Assembly (NCBI GenBank): GCA_041676705.1
Contig: JBAYRL010000018.1
Coordinates: 1-19,402, forward strand
Origin: Acidimicrobiia bacterium
Lineage (GTDB): Bacteria > Actinomycetota > Acidimicrobiia > Acidimicrobiales > SKKL01
Reading direction: 5' to 3'
Length of the DNA: 19,402 nt
This document shows positions 5,158 through 12,958 of this stretch, in pieces; positions within the stretch are counted from its first letter, which is position 1; each line of letters begins with the position of its first letter. A program made the position numbers and the translations under genes. Under the pieces are notes generated by a model. That model saw nothing but the letters and a program-made list of their open reading frames with translations. It ran no database searches and was not told the origin of the DNA.

Positions 5158-7958
5158 CGGTTTAAACCCGGTGGAGGCGGCGGTGGCGGTGGTGGTGGTG
5201 GGGGAGGGGTTGTTGGTTGTAGCCCGGTTTTGTTGTTGTTAGAACGTTGATAGTAGCTAGCTAAACGTTTAGCGGCGCTGATCCGGCGTTGTGCTTTATG
5301 TTCAGCGGTTCGCAGTACAGCATAGGCTTGTTCTAAAACCTGTTCCGCTTCGGCGAGAGGTACCATGTTTAACGCACCTTCAGCGGGGATCGACGCCAGT
5401 TTGGTGTTGGCCTCATCTAACACGTTTTGGGCTTCTGCTACGGTTTCGGTGGCCGCTGTTTTTGCGTCTTCAACGATTTGGGCTGCTTCTAGAGTTGCTG
5501 AAGTTTTAAGTTCTGCTAAAGACGACTGTTGTGCTTCTAGTTCAGCGATCTCGCTTTGGATCATGTCTCGTTGGGTTTGTAACGCCAAAATCTGGTTTTC
5601 TACTTCGTAACGATCTTCGATCACCCCAGCAGTGATAGCGCTATGAGCATCTTTTTCTGACGTTGCTGTGGCTATCTCAACAACAAGTTTTTCTTGTTCG
5701 TTGCGTAGCTCACCTAGATGTTGTTCTAGCGTGTCGAAATCGGTTTTTGTTTGTGTGATTTTGGTTTCCAGATCGGTGAAATCTGTGACACGTTTTTCTT
5801 GTTCCGTTTTAACTTCCCGCAGCTCTGTTTTTGCGGTGTCCAAATTTTGGACAGTTGAAGCCAACATGGCGGATGTGTTATCAAGTTTGGTTTGTAGTTC
5901 TTCTAGCGAGGCTTGGGACGAGCTGACTTGTTTGTTTAGTTCTTCTAGCCGTTGGGTGGCTGCTTCATATTCACCTTCTAACGCTGCGAGGTCGTTACGT
6001 GTTTGTGAAGCTTTGCGTTGGGTGAGCTCTGCAACGTTTCTAGCGTCGCTAATCGTTGCTTTTAGGTTGTTACGTTCTCTTTTAACCGCTTCTGTTTCAC
6101 GAACAGTGTGGTCTAAATCTACCTTTGCGGACGCTAAACGCGAAGCTGTGTTACTTAACGTTTCTAAACGCTGCTTGTGTAGGGTATCTAAACGTTCTAA
6201 AGCTTGTGTCAATGTTTCTAGTTTGTGGTTCAAACCACCAACTTTTAGCTCTAAAACACGGCGTTCTTGTTTTTTGTTTTCAACAACTGTTTCAAGGGTT
6301 TCTAGTTCTTTTTCCAGTTCACCTGTTTGGGCAGCGACAAGCTGTACCCGGTTTTCTGCGGTGGTAGCCTGGTTTAAAAGCTGGTCGGTGTTCTCCAAAA
6401 CGGTTTCATAGTTTTGTTGAGCGTCAACCAATTTACGCAGTGTAGCAGCGTTTCTTTTTTCGGTGTCGGCTAAAGTTGTTTGAGCAGCTTCTAATTGTTG
6501 ATGTAACGTTTCTGTTTGGGTGGTAAGAACCGTTTTGTTGTTTTCAAGGGTCTCTACAGCCCGTTCAAGTTCAGCACGGGTTTCGTTTTGAGAAGCTAGC
6601 AACGCGGTGTTGTAGTTTATTTTGTTTTCTAAAGCTTCTTGTTTGTTTTGATGGGTTTCGGTTTCTAGTTTCAGTTCTTCTAACGCGTATTGTGTAGTGA
6701 CACGTTCGTTTTCAATCGCAGCGATCTCTTCACGTAGTTCCCCAATTTGTGTTTGAAGTTCTAAAACCTGTTCAGCTGACACTTCGCTACTAACTTCGGG
6801 GCCGGTTATGTAACCGCCAACATCTTCACTAGCCCCCAATCCAAACCCATCTGCAACATCCACAGAAACCACCACTGTGTCACCAGGTGCCACAACGGTT
6901 ACGTCCGGGGTGTTCCCATTAAAGAAAGACGCGTCGGTGTTTGGTGGGGTGTCCGTAGCAGTAGTGTTAGATGGTTCCGGTGGTGTTTCTGTAGCTACAG
7001 CACTTTCCCCGAACGTTTCGATTGGGTCCCAAGGCTGCATGTCCCACTCAGTAACCGACCCGAACGTACCAAAACCAGGCTCGGTGACCACCTCATCAAA
7101 GCTAGCTACCGCATCAATGGTTGAGGTTTCATTAACATTTGGTGGGCCCAACGGCAGGTCAAGTGGTGCTGTGATGTCAGTTTCGATCGGGGCACCGTCC
7201 AACCAGTGACCTAAACTATCGGTACCCTCGTCGCCGGGTTCCACATTAAAATCGGCAGGCGAAGGTGGTTCTGGCGGGTTCGGCTTGTCCACAACGCCAG
7301 TGTCGTTCGGTTCTGACCCCTCTTCTAGTAGGGGAGGGGCTGTTGGGGTTTCTGGTAGGGCAACAATGTCGGATGCTGTTGCGGGTTTTAGGGTTACTAC
7401 CCCACGTTTACCACCGGCGACGATTTGTTCCCACCAGGTTTCAACTGTGCCGGTAGGGTTGTCAGGGTCTGCTACCAAAATGGTAGGCACAGCCCGGTAG
7501 GTCGCGAGTTTTTGTTCTAAATCTATAAGCCCGTTGCGGTACCAATCCATAATCTGGGGGTTAGTTGTTGTAGCAGGTGACACGGAAAGGGTTACCGAAG
7601 CGCCGCCAGCAAAAAACTCTTTAAGCTGCGACAGTACTTCTACTTGTTTGGTGAGCTGGTCTGACAGTGCTGACAAGTCCCCAGAAGCAACCGTTACCGT
7701 ATCAATGTCAAACGGTGCTACAACTAGCACCGCGTCGAACTCTAGTAAGTTTTGTGTCAAAGCTGTTTTGTAGTCAGAGCTCAACGAACCAACATAGCTA
7801 CCAACTAGCGACGCGGCTTTGTCGTCTTCGATAGCCTCCCAAGACACACCCCACAGTTTTTGGCCTTGACGGGCTTGAGCAACAGCTTGCCCAACCGGGG
7901 TTTCTAAACCTACAACAAAAACAGTGCCCCAATGTGACGGGTTTAGATTACTAAGCAT
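5154..7958 (-). CDS. Giant scaffold: degenerate Rossmann head, acidic linker, long coiled coil, polyproline tail
   Basis: The 934-residue protein matches no family I can name as a whole. Residues 9-190 alternate strand and helix like an extended SDR/NAD(P)-binding fold. V-V-G17-L-E-T-P-V-G23 resembles the GxxGxxG loop with the middle Gly replaced. F-D-A-V-L-V-V-A-P (74-82) resembles strand 4. Y140-R-N-G-L lacks the YxxxK lysine, so catalysis is unlikely. Residues 200-390 are acidic, Pro/Thr-rich and presumably disordered. Residues about 393-880 are heptad-rich, E/Q/L/T/K-dominated coiled coil. The tail has a basic helix (HKAQRRISAAKRLASYY), a QPTT and 13 consecutive prolines (918-930). No signal or membrane segment is present. 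The start is the ATG at 7958, without a visible Shine-Dalgarno. A filament, segregation or polar scaffold role is inference. Confidence 0.85.
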   Translation of the reverse strand: MLSNLNPSHWGTVFVVGLETPVGQAVAQARQGQKLWGVSWEAIEDDKAASLVGSYVGSLSSDYKTALTQNLLEFDAVLVVAPFDIDTVTVASGDLSALSDQLTKQVEVLSQLKEFFAGGASVTLSVSPATTTNPQIMDWYRNGLIDLEQKLATYRAVPTILVADPDNPTGTVETWWEQIVAGGKRGVVTLKPATASDIVALPETPTAPPLLEEGSEPNDTGVVDKPNPPEPPSPADFNVEPGDEGTDSLGHWLDGAPIETDITAPLDLPLGPPNVNETSTIDAVASFDEVVTEPGFGTFGSVTEWDMQPWDPIETFGESAVATETPPEPSNTTATDTPPNTDASFFNGNTPDVTVVAPGDTVVVSVDVADGFGLGASEDVGGYITGPEVSSEVSAEQVLELQTQIGELREEIAAIENERVTTQYALEELKLETETHQNKQEALENKINYNTALLASQNETRAELERAVETLENNKTVLTTQTETLHQQLEAAQTTLADTEKRNAATLRKLVDAQQNYETVLENTDQLLNQATTAENRVQLVAAQTGELEKELETLETVVENKKQERRVLELKVGGLNHKLETLTQALERLDTLHKQRLETLSNTASRLASAKVDLDHTVRETEAVKRERNNLKATISDARNVAELTQRKASQTRNDLAALEGEYEAATQRLEELNKQVSSSQASLEELQTKLDNTSAMLASTVQNLDTAKTELREVKTEQEKRVTDFTDLETKITQTKTDFDTLEQHLGELRNEQEKLVVEIATATSEKDAHSAITAGVIEDRYEVENQILALQTQRDMIQSEIAELEAQQSSLAELKTSATLEAAQIVEDAKTAATETVAEAQNVLDEANTKLASIPAEGALNMVPLAEAEQVLEQAYAVLRTAEHKAQRRISAAKRLASYYQRSNNNKTGLQPTTPPPPPPPPPPPPPGLNR

Positions 7959-7974
7959 GGTTTTAACAGTGCGA

Positions 7975-7991
7975 GCCGTTTTCTAAACGGC
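7975..7991. promoter_or_regulatory. Perfect hairpin upstream of the coiled-coil gene
   Basis: GCCGTTT-TCT-AAACGGC is a 7-bp stem with a 3-base loop, ending 17 bases before the ATG at 7958 on the minus strand. It could be an operator or a leader RNA stem that controls translation of a gene with no visible Shine-Dalgarno. Confidence 0.45.
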
Positions 7992-8074
7992 ACACAACTA
8001 CCAAAACACCCCAAACCACCCAATCTCAACAGCCACAACCATCTAGCTGGGACACCAAAACCGGTGGTAGTGTC

Positions 8075-8090
8075 GGGGGTTATCACCCCC
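8075..8090 (-). terminator. GC-rich hairpin between the 83-residue gene and the coiled-coil gene
   Basis: GGGGGT-TATC-ACCCCC is a perfect 6-bp GC stem with a tetraloop, about 90 bases after the stop of the 83-residue gene. No T-run follows on either strand, so a pause site or protein site is also possible. Confidence 0.4.
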
Positions 8091-8181
8091 AAACCGTTAG
8101 GTACAGGTAGGTTTCTAGCTAAAACAGCTTTGAAACAAATCCCTATAGAAAACGGTTTTTTGGGGGTTTGGTAAAAGTTTT

Positions 8182-8433
8182 TTATGAAACGGCCGCTAAA
8201 GCAGGGTCGTTCACGATCTCTATCCGCAAGTTCCCTACCCACCCACGGTACATGTGATTGGTTGGGATCTCTGGCTGTTGTTCCAAAAACGTGGCGGCCT
8301 GATCAATCTGGGCACGTTTACCACTGTCATTACCAACGTCCATTGCTAGAAGCATTTCTAAAGCCGCTGTTTTTGCTTGTTCCCAATCTGGTCCCACAAA
8401 AATGTTATGACCACCAAAACTGACTTCAAACAC
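8182..8433 (-). CDS. Small alpha/beta protein of unknown function
   Basis: The 83-residue protein is not recognised. The GTG start at 8433 has AAGGAG 5 bases upstream, a strong ribosome-binding site. The sequence begins with two probable strands (M-F-E-V-S-F-G-G-H-N-I-F-V-G). A long helix follows (D-W-E-Q-A-K-T-A-A-L-E-M-L-L-A-M), then a second helix (R-A-Q-I-D-Q-A-A-T-F-L-E-Q) and a closing strand (N-L-R-I-E-I-V). There is no Cys, signal peptide or membrane segment. It is the most upstream minus-strand gene of the small-gene block and is divergent from the gene at 8641. A 223-base gap separates it from the coiled-coil gene, so the two may be transcribed separately. Confidence 0.72.
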   Translation of the reverse strand: MFEVSFGGHNIFVGPDWEQAKTAALEMLLAMDVGNDSGKRAQIDQAATFLEQQPEIPTNHMYRGWVGNLRIEIVNDPALAAVS

Positions 8434-8603
8434 TATGTCTCCTTGGGTTCAACAGGTTCACACCCGTGTCGGAACGACGCTATGTTGCCATGACCACTAA
8501 CCGTGTCAGCAGCTCAACGAACCACAACCAACCAAAAAAAACATCCGACCACTACCCGCCGTGTTTGGAATAACACTCCAAGCGTCGAAGGTGCCTGACA
8601 CCA

Positions 8604-8622
8604 GGTTGTGATCTACACAACC
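8604..8622 (+). promoter_or_regulatory. Leader hairpin just before the ribosome-binding site
   Basis: GGTTGTG-ATCTA-CACAACC forms a 7-bp perfect stem with a 5-base loop. It ends 6 bases before AAAGGAG (8629-8635), the ribosome-binding site of the gene at 8641. It may be an operator overlapping the promoter or an mRNA leader stem. Confidence 0.45.
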
Positions 8623-8640
8623 AAAAACAAAGGAGCAACA

Positions 8641-8916
8641 ATGGCTGTAATCGATTTTGCGGTAGGCGACCTCTATAACACCGAGAATGGTCGGGTTATC
8701 GTGTTCGAAACGGGCAACGGCCCGGTTGTCGAACACGAGGGGCAAACACGCCCCGTACTATGGGCTGAAGTGACAGGCGCCCACAAAGGGGTTCGTCGCC
8801 CCAAAAAAACCGACAACCAACCACAGCGGTTTTTGTCGGTATGCTTCCCAGATGGGAAGTTTATGGATACCCGGATTACCGGGCAGTCCCGGATAGCGAA
8901 AGCTATCCAAATCTAA
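8641..8916 (+). CDS. Small protein of unknown function with strong RBS
   Basis: The ATG at 8641 is chosen because AAAGGAG ends 5 bases upstream, giving a 91-residue protein; a longer reading from 8608 lacks any ribosome-binding site. The first half is strand-rich (I-D-F-A-V-G-D-L-Y, G-R-V-I-V-F-E-T, P-V-V-E-H-E-G, P-V-L-W-A-E-V-T) and could be a small barrel. It then has a basic loop (HKGVRRPKK) and ends F-x-x-C-F-P-D-G-K-F-M-D-T-R-I-T-G, Q-S-R-I-A-K-A-I-Q-I. It does not share the VEDWE-type ending of the paralogues at 4095-5157. It is a single-gene transcript with its own leader hairpin and strong terminator, as expected for an abundantly expressed small protein. Confidence 0.78.
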   Translation: MAVIDFAVGDLYNTENGRVIVFETGNGPVVEHEGQTRPVLWAEVTGAHKGVRRPKKTDNQPQRFLSVCFPDGKFMDTRITGQSRIAKAIQI

Positions 8917-8936
8917 AAAAAATTAACAAGATCTAA

Positions 8937-8984
8937 AAAAACACAGTCCTTTAACCCCATGACACTCTAAAGGACTGTGTTTTT
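8937..8984 (+). terminator. Strong rho-independent terminator, probably bidirectional
   Basis: Sixteen bases at 8937-8952 (A-run, then ACAGTCCTTT) pair perfectly with 8969-8984 (AAAGGACTGTG, then a T-run) around a 16-base loop. The T-run for the + strand and the A-run on the other side allow termination of both the gene at 8641 and the recombinase gene converging from 9030. Confidence 0.82.
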
Positions 8985-9029
8985 ACGTTAACCACAGCCC
9001 TGTTTCTAGCTGGTAAAGAAGCGGTCGGG

Positions 9030-10091
9030 TTACAGCCAGGCAGCGTCGTAAAGACCTTCTACCAGCTGGGAACCTACCATTTTCATGTAGATAGCGGTGG
9101 TGCGAGGATCGTTGTGACCCATCAACGCTGACAAAACAGGGACTTTAACACCACGGGTAGCTAACTCGACCCCATAATAATGCCGGAACGCGTGGGCGCA
9201 CGCCCCGTCTTTAGCGCTCACCCCAGCATCGTTTAACACTCTTCGTAACAAGCGGTCTAGGAACGGGCCGTTCATAGGGGAACCGTCATTACGCACAAAA
9301 AGGGGTGACGTTTTCCCTAGCTGGGACCCGAAACGTCCTTGGCGTTCTTCCACATATGTTTCGATAGCGGTTTGGGTTCGTTTAGGGAGGGGCACTAAAC
9401 GAGGTTTGGAACCTTTCGAACCGTATATTATTCGCACTAGAGGATGATGTTGTGAATAGTCAAGGTTTGTTGCCCGTAGCATACACACTTCACGGGCCCG
9501 TAAACCACAATCAGCTAAAACACGTACGATAGCGACATCACGGGCAGGCCAACCAACCCTAGACACCGATGTTGGTTGGGCTGCGTGTAACACCGCAGCT
9601 TCTACTTCTTCAAAACTAAAAGCGTGGGTCACATAGGTACGGTCGGTTACGAACCGGGGGGTGTTCAACAACTCAGGTACTGTAGGATCGATTTTTAGAT
9701 GACCTTCGAAATGAAGAGTTTTACAAAACCCACGCAACGTGGTTAGACAACGCCGCAACGTAGCAGGTTTGCGTGACATCCCAATGATCCGCAAAGCTTC
9801 CCTTAACAGGTCTGGGGAAGCTAGTTCTTCTAATGACACATGCCCTAAATCCTGGTTAAGGTCATAGCTGTAGCGCTGTTCTAAAACGGTCGTGTCACCA
9901 GTTTTTATAGCGTTGATAGCTTGTCCCCACAACGCTAAATCCGATTTTCGTGCTGCTAAGACCCGCCCAGGGTTAGACGCTGCGGAGAACTCTACAGAAC
10001 GAACCAGCCAGCTTTGCGCTAACCGCAGCACTAACGGTTCGGGTTTTGACGGTTCAATAGTGTTACCACAAGGTTTTTTTGGGGGGTTCAT
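9030..10091 (-). CDS. Tyrosine recombinase/integrase (XerC/D-like)
   Basis: Site-specific recombinase acting through a phosphotyrosine intermediate. With the ATG at 10091 it has 353 residues, near the usual size for this family. A GTG at 10106 would add five residues; neither has a clear ribosome-binding site. The N-terminal SAM-like core-binding domain spans about 50-150 (with L-R-R-C-L-T-T-L-R-G-F). The catalytic domain holds the pattern G-L-R198-A-R-E-V, a Lys in the S-K-G-S-K-P-R beta hairpin (226 or 229), H300-A-F-R303-H-Y, G-H326-N-D-P-R-T-T and the nucleophile Y335 in A-I-Y-M-K. All required residues are present, so it should be active. It could mediate integration or resolve plasmid dimers. 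No att site could be recognised. Confidence 0.92.
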   Translation of the reverse strand: MNPPKKPCGNTIEPSKPEPLVLRLAQSWLVRSVEFSAASNPGRVLAARKSDLALWGQAINAIKTGDTTVLEQRYSYDLNQDLGHVSLEELASPDLLREALRIIGMSRKPATLRRCLTTLRGFCKTLHFEGHLKIDPTVPELLNTPRFVTDRTYVTHAFSFEEVEAAVLHAAQPTSVSRVGWPARDVAIVRVLADCGLRAREVCMLRATNLDYSQHHPLVRIIYGSKGSKPRLVPLPKRTQTAIETYVEERQGRFGSQLGKTSPLFVRNDGSPMNGPFLDRLLRRVLNDAGVSAKDGACAHAFRHYYGVELATRGVKVPVLSALMGHNDPRTTAIYMKMVGSQLVEGLYDAAWL

Positions 10092-10159
10092 AACTGTAAC
10101 TATCACACAACGCTTTTTGGGGGTGTGGACAGAACCGTAGCCCTAGACACACTCAAAAC

Positions 10160-11119
10160 ATGCTGTTAAACAAATTTTTTAGATTCTTTGATTTTTCCCT
10201 TTGGAGCATCAACCAACTACTAGTAGGCCTAATAGTAGCAGTCCCTCTCTCCTATGTGTTGATGTATTGGTGGCCTGCCGTTTTGTTTCTGGCGTATTTG
10301 CCAAGCCTGGTTTGGTTGGTGATGTCGTGGAAGGTTCAACACCAACCACACCGCTACTATGTGCCTAGTTTCAAAAAACTGTTACGACAATCAAAACACC
10401 GTATATATGGGGTTCCGGGGATGTACGCCCACCAAATCGTACGCCAAAACACACGCACACTTACCCGTGTCGCTCTGGGCTTGTCATGTAGTGCGATAGC
10501 AGCTCTAGCTGGTATGCGATGGCGAGAGTTTCAACTAACCCCTACCTGGATGATAGTTTTTGGTGTAGCGACCCTCATCGGAATGGTCGCAGCAGTGACC
10601 TACCCTGCGCCATGGTTCCAAAACATTGGCAAAGCCCAAGCTGGGATCCGTCACGAACATTTAACACTCACAATGCTTGTTAAACACCCCCAGGTTGAAG
10701 CTGTAGTGTGCGGCTGGCAACCACCCGGCGGGGTTGAAGATGTTGACGCTATCGTACTAAACCGCAACGGGTCACTAACCACAGTCGAAACAAAATCGGG
10801 ACAAGGGCCCATACAATGGCGTAACAACCAGCTTATGGTCGGCAAAAAACCGGTTTATGGTACCCCAACCCAACAAGCGTCACGTACCACCAAAAAACTT
10901 TCACAATGGTTAAACCTCCCCGTAGTTCCAGTGGTGTGTTACCCAAGAGCCACAGGAATCATACGAGACCCCAACACAGGGGTATGGGTCATAGGAAAAG
11001 ACCAGTTCCAAAACTTTGTAGGTTCTGTCGCAGCGACCGTACATCCCGAAGCGCAACAAACCCTAACAAAACTGTTAAACCAGACCCCTACACAAACCCC
11101 CCACAAACTTTCTCGTTAA
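10160..11119 (+). CDS. Four-TM membrane protein with NERD nuclease-related domain
   Basis: The 319-residue protein has hydrophobic segments at about 18-36, 38-56, 101-119 and 128-148, then a cytoplasmic C-terminal domain. The A-G-I-R-H-E166 start, D196 in V-D-A-I-V-L, and E210-T-K212-S-G-Q-G match the NERD pattern (G-x-x-x-E, D-x-hhh, hhE-x-K-x-x-x-G), a PD-(D/E)xK-like nuclease fold. Thus nuclease activity is plausible but unproven. The Q-x-x-R-x-x-x-x-L stretch (239-249) is also usual in NERD proteins. NERD domains occur in plasmid and defence proteins and in signalling proteins. It is divergent from the recombinase with only about 70 bases between starts, so the promoters overlap. The ATG at 10160 has no obvious Shine-Dalgarno. 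Confidence 0.8.
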   Translation: MLLNKFFRFFDFSLWSINQLLVGLIVAVPLSYVLMYWWPAVLFLAYLPSLVWLVMSWKVQHQPHRYYVPSFKKLLRQSKHRIYGVPGMYAHQIVRQNTRTLTRVALGLSCSAIAALAGMRWREFQLTPTWMIVFGVATLIGMVAAVTYPAPWFQNIGKAQAGIRHEHLTLTMLVKHPQVEAVVCGWQPPGGVEDVDAIVLNRNGSLTTVETKSGQGPIQWRNNQLMVGKKPVYGTPTQQASRTTKKLSQWLNLPVVPVVCYPRATGIIRDPNTGVWVIGKDQFQNFVGSVAATVHPEAQQTLTKLLNQTPTQTPHKLSR

Positions 11120-11163
11120 ACACTGCCCGTGTTTAACACAACACTAGTTAAAGGGTTGTGTTA
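11116..11163 (+). terminator. Two overlapping hairpins after the NERD gene
   Basis: TTAAACAC-TGCCC-GTGTTTAA (11116-11136) and TAACACAAC at 11134-11142 with GTTGTGTTA at 11155-11163 are both perfect stems. They share bases 11134-11136, so only one can form fully at a time. The first includes the stop codon. There is no long T-run, so termination efficiency is uncertain; alternate folding could be regulatory. Confidence 0.5.
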
Positions 11164-11340
11164 TCTGCCCTCATAACACCAATGCGTTGTAACGTCACCC
11201 CAACCCAAACTAAATTTAACAGCTTGGCTAATCCGTTTAGGTAGCACCACAAACAACATAAGGTCACCCGATCGTGGTGGTTGAAACTGTTTTCGTGTGG
11301 GTGGGGTTTGTTGTTTCAACGAGTTGTAGGACCTTTGTTG

Positions 11341-11389
11341 TGTTGTTGAATCTTTGGGCCTTGCCCCGAACAGTAGGGGCACAACAACA
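11341..11389 (+). promoter_or_regulatory. Two-tier leader stem upstream of the primase gene
   Basis: An outer stem, TGTTGTTG (11341-11348) with CAACAACA (11382-11389), encloses an inner stem, TGCCCC (11362-11367) with GGGGCA (11376-11381). The structure ends 3 bases before AAAGGAGG (11393-11400). It could modulate access to the ribosome-binding site or act as an operator. Confidence 0.45.
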
Positions 11390-11404
11390 GGTAAAGGAGG
11401 ACTC

Positions 11405-12766
11405 GTGGCAACACAACGTGGCGCTGTGGGCCACCCCCAACAAAAAAACAGGGCACCCCGTAAACCCGGCAGAACAGTTTCTAACCGGTTCCGTAAAGGA
11501 CGCCCCACAAACTATAAACAAACCACAAACCGAGAAGAACCTAGCATTAAAGACGTCCTAAATTTTATTGACCGTCAACGGTTCGAAGAACGGAACATCA
11601 CCGAAGCGGACGTTCAAAACGCTAAAGGTGCGTGGGAACAAGCTTTTTCAGCAGCTGGTCTTATCGGCCCTGAAGGGCTGGTTTGTCCTAGTTGTGGTAA
11701 AGGACGCCGCAAAAAAGTTGTTTTTAACCCGGAACGGGCCAGCTGGTACTGTTACCGGTGTTCAAGCGGTGGTGACACGATTGGTGTTGTGATGGACAAA
11801 CTGTCTCTCACATTCCCAGAAGCGGTCGCAATGCTAGTAGGTAAAAACTTGGCGCCAGTCGTCAAAGAAATACCTAAAAGTTTCAAAGCTTCCGATGTGA
11901 TCACCCAAACCCGCCAGTCAAATGTGGATTATCATGTTTATACTGCGGTGCTTAACTCGCAGCATGTGTCGTTACAACAAGCCCAAACGTTTTACGCGAC
12001 GTGGCATATCAGCCCCGAAATAGTAGAAGAACAACAAGCCCGTGTTGTTACCAACCCTGATGGGCTTCTTGAAGAACTTCTAACTATTTTTGGGGAACAA
12101 CGCCTCATTGATGCTGGGATCGGTATCGAAGCGGGAACCTGGCCAAACGGCACCCCCCGCCCTTTTCGGCTGTTGTTAAACCACAACTACCCTGTGATCG
12201 AACCCCAAATCGGGCCTTCTGGCAAGGTCCTTAACTTACAGTTCCGAGGGTCAGTTGAAACACGCCGTAAAGTAGCAGCCCACAAAGCAGGCAACGGGCC
12301 ATATGTGCCAGCATTTTTGTCGTTAGCTGGGCAAAGCGAACACCACAAAATCGGGTGTGGGTTAGAACCAATCAGCAAACTCACCAAACCAACCACAATC
12401 TATATTGTGGAAGGTTTCAAAGACCTTCTAGCGGCACGCACGCTAGGAGCACAAGCCTACGCTTTACCAGGAGCTGGTATGAAACCACCCCTCAAAGTGA
12501 TAGACCTGTTCAAAACCGGGGGACATAAACTCCTCCTCAGTTTTGACGGTGACGACGCTGGCCAACAAGGGCAACAAAAACTAGCCGCATATCTGGCAGA
12601 AAATGGTTACCCTAACCAACCCGACGGGTCACCCCATAAACTCATCAAAATCAAAAACGACATGCCAAGCGGTTTCGATGTTACCGACCTGTTAGTTAAA
12701 CAACACGCTACAGCGGGCTGTGAATGTAAAACTTGCCAAACAATGTTGACGGCAACCACCAGCTGA
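11405..12766 (+). CDS. DnaG-like primase: CHC2-type zinc finger plus TOPRIM
   Basis: Primase that should make RNA primers for element replication. The GTG at 11405 is chosen because the excellent AAAGGAGG lies 4 bases upstream, giving 453 residues. The N-terminal 45 residues are basic. The zinc-binding motif is C94-P-S-C97 ... C116-Y-R-C119 followed by S-G-G-D-T-I-G; Cys occupies the usual His position, a CHC2/CCCC variant. The TOPRIM domain has I-V-E336-G-F-K-D and F-D381-G-D383-D-A-G, with G-F-D-V-T-D-L-L downstream. It lacks the DnaB-interaction domain of a full DnaG and ends in an unusual C439-E-C441-K-T-C444 cluster. Phage and plasmid primases share this compact form. A neighbouring helicase is not seen. 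Confidence 0.88.
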   Translation: MATQRGAVGHPQQKNRAPRKPGRTVSNRFRKGRPTNYKQTTNREEPSIKDVLNFIDRQRFEERNITEADVQNAKGAWEQAFSAAGLIGPEGLVCPSCGKGRRKKVVFNPERASWYCYRCSSGGDTIGVVMDKLSLTFPEAVAMLVGKNLAPVVKEIPKSFKASDVITQTRQSNVDYHVYTAVLNSQHVSLQQAQTFYATWHISPEIVEEQQARVVTNPDGLLEELLTIFGEQRLIDAGIGIEAGTWPNGTPRPFRLLLNHNYPVIEPQIGPSGKVLNLQFRGSVETRRKVAAHKAGNGPYVPAFLSLAGQSEHHKIGCGLEPISKLTKPTTIYIVEGFKDLLAARTLGAQAYALPGAGMKPPLKVIDLFKTGGHKLLLSFDGDDAGQQGQQKLAAYLAENGYPNQPDGSPHKLIKIKNDMPSGFDVTDLLVKQHATAGCECKTCQTMLTATTS

Positions 12767-12782
12767 CCCGCTAAACCCTGTA

Positions 12783-12818
12783 TGTACCCCCAAAACCTAA
12801 GCCAGGTTTGGGGGTACA
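12783..12818 (+). terminator. Long GC-rich hairpin after the primase gene
   Basis: TGTACCCCCAAAACCT at 12783-12798 pairs with AGGTTTGGGGGTACA at 12804-12818 with one bulged A and a 5-base loop. It begins 17 bases after the stop codon. No T-run follows, so it may act as an RNA-end stabiliser, a weak terminator or a DNA structure. Confidence 0.55.
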
Positions 12819-12868
12819 GTCATGTAGCGGTGTTTCGCTGCAAAGACACACCCAACACAACCATACCC

Positions 12869-12880
12869 CCAAAATTTTGG
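12869..12880. promoter_or_regulatory. 12-bp perfect palindrome upstream of the receiver gene
   Basis: CCAAAATTTTGG is perfectly symmetric and sits about 80 bases upstream of the receiver gene. It resembles a generic A/T-centred operator. No cognate protein is evident. Confidence 0.3.
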
Positions 12881-12958
12881 TGGGAAACAGGTCCGACACT
12901 ACCAACCACAACCCACCCCGCAACTTAGCCCTAAAAGTTTTGTGTTGAAAGTTTTTTG

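Noticed and set aside
5668..6411. 247-residue + strand frame opposite the coiled coil
   Set aside because: It is Ser/Val/Cys-rich, as expected from the antisense of Glu/Thr/Lys-rich coiled-coil codons. It is a shadow.
5154..7958. Active SDR dehydrogenase or epimerase call for the scaffold head
   Set aside because: The YxxxK lysine is absent and the glycine loop is degenerate, so only a fold resemblance is claimed.
8641..11119. Prophage with attachment sites around the recombinase
   Set aside because: No phage structural, terminase or lysis cassette and no tRNA or convincing direct att repeat flank the recombinase in this window.
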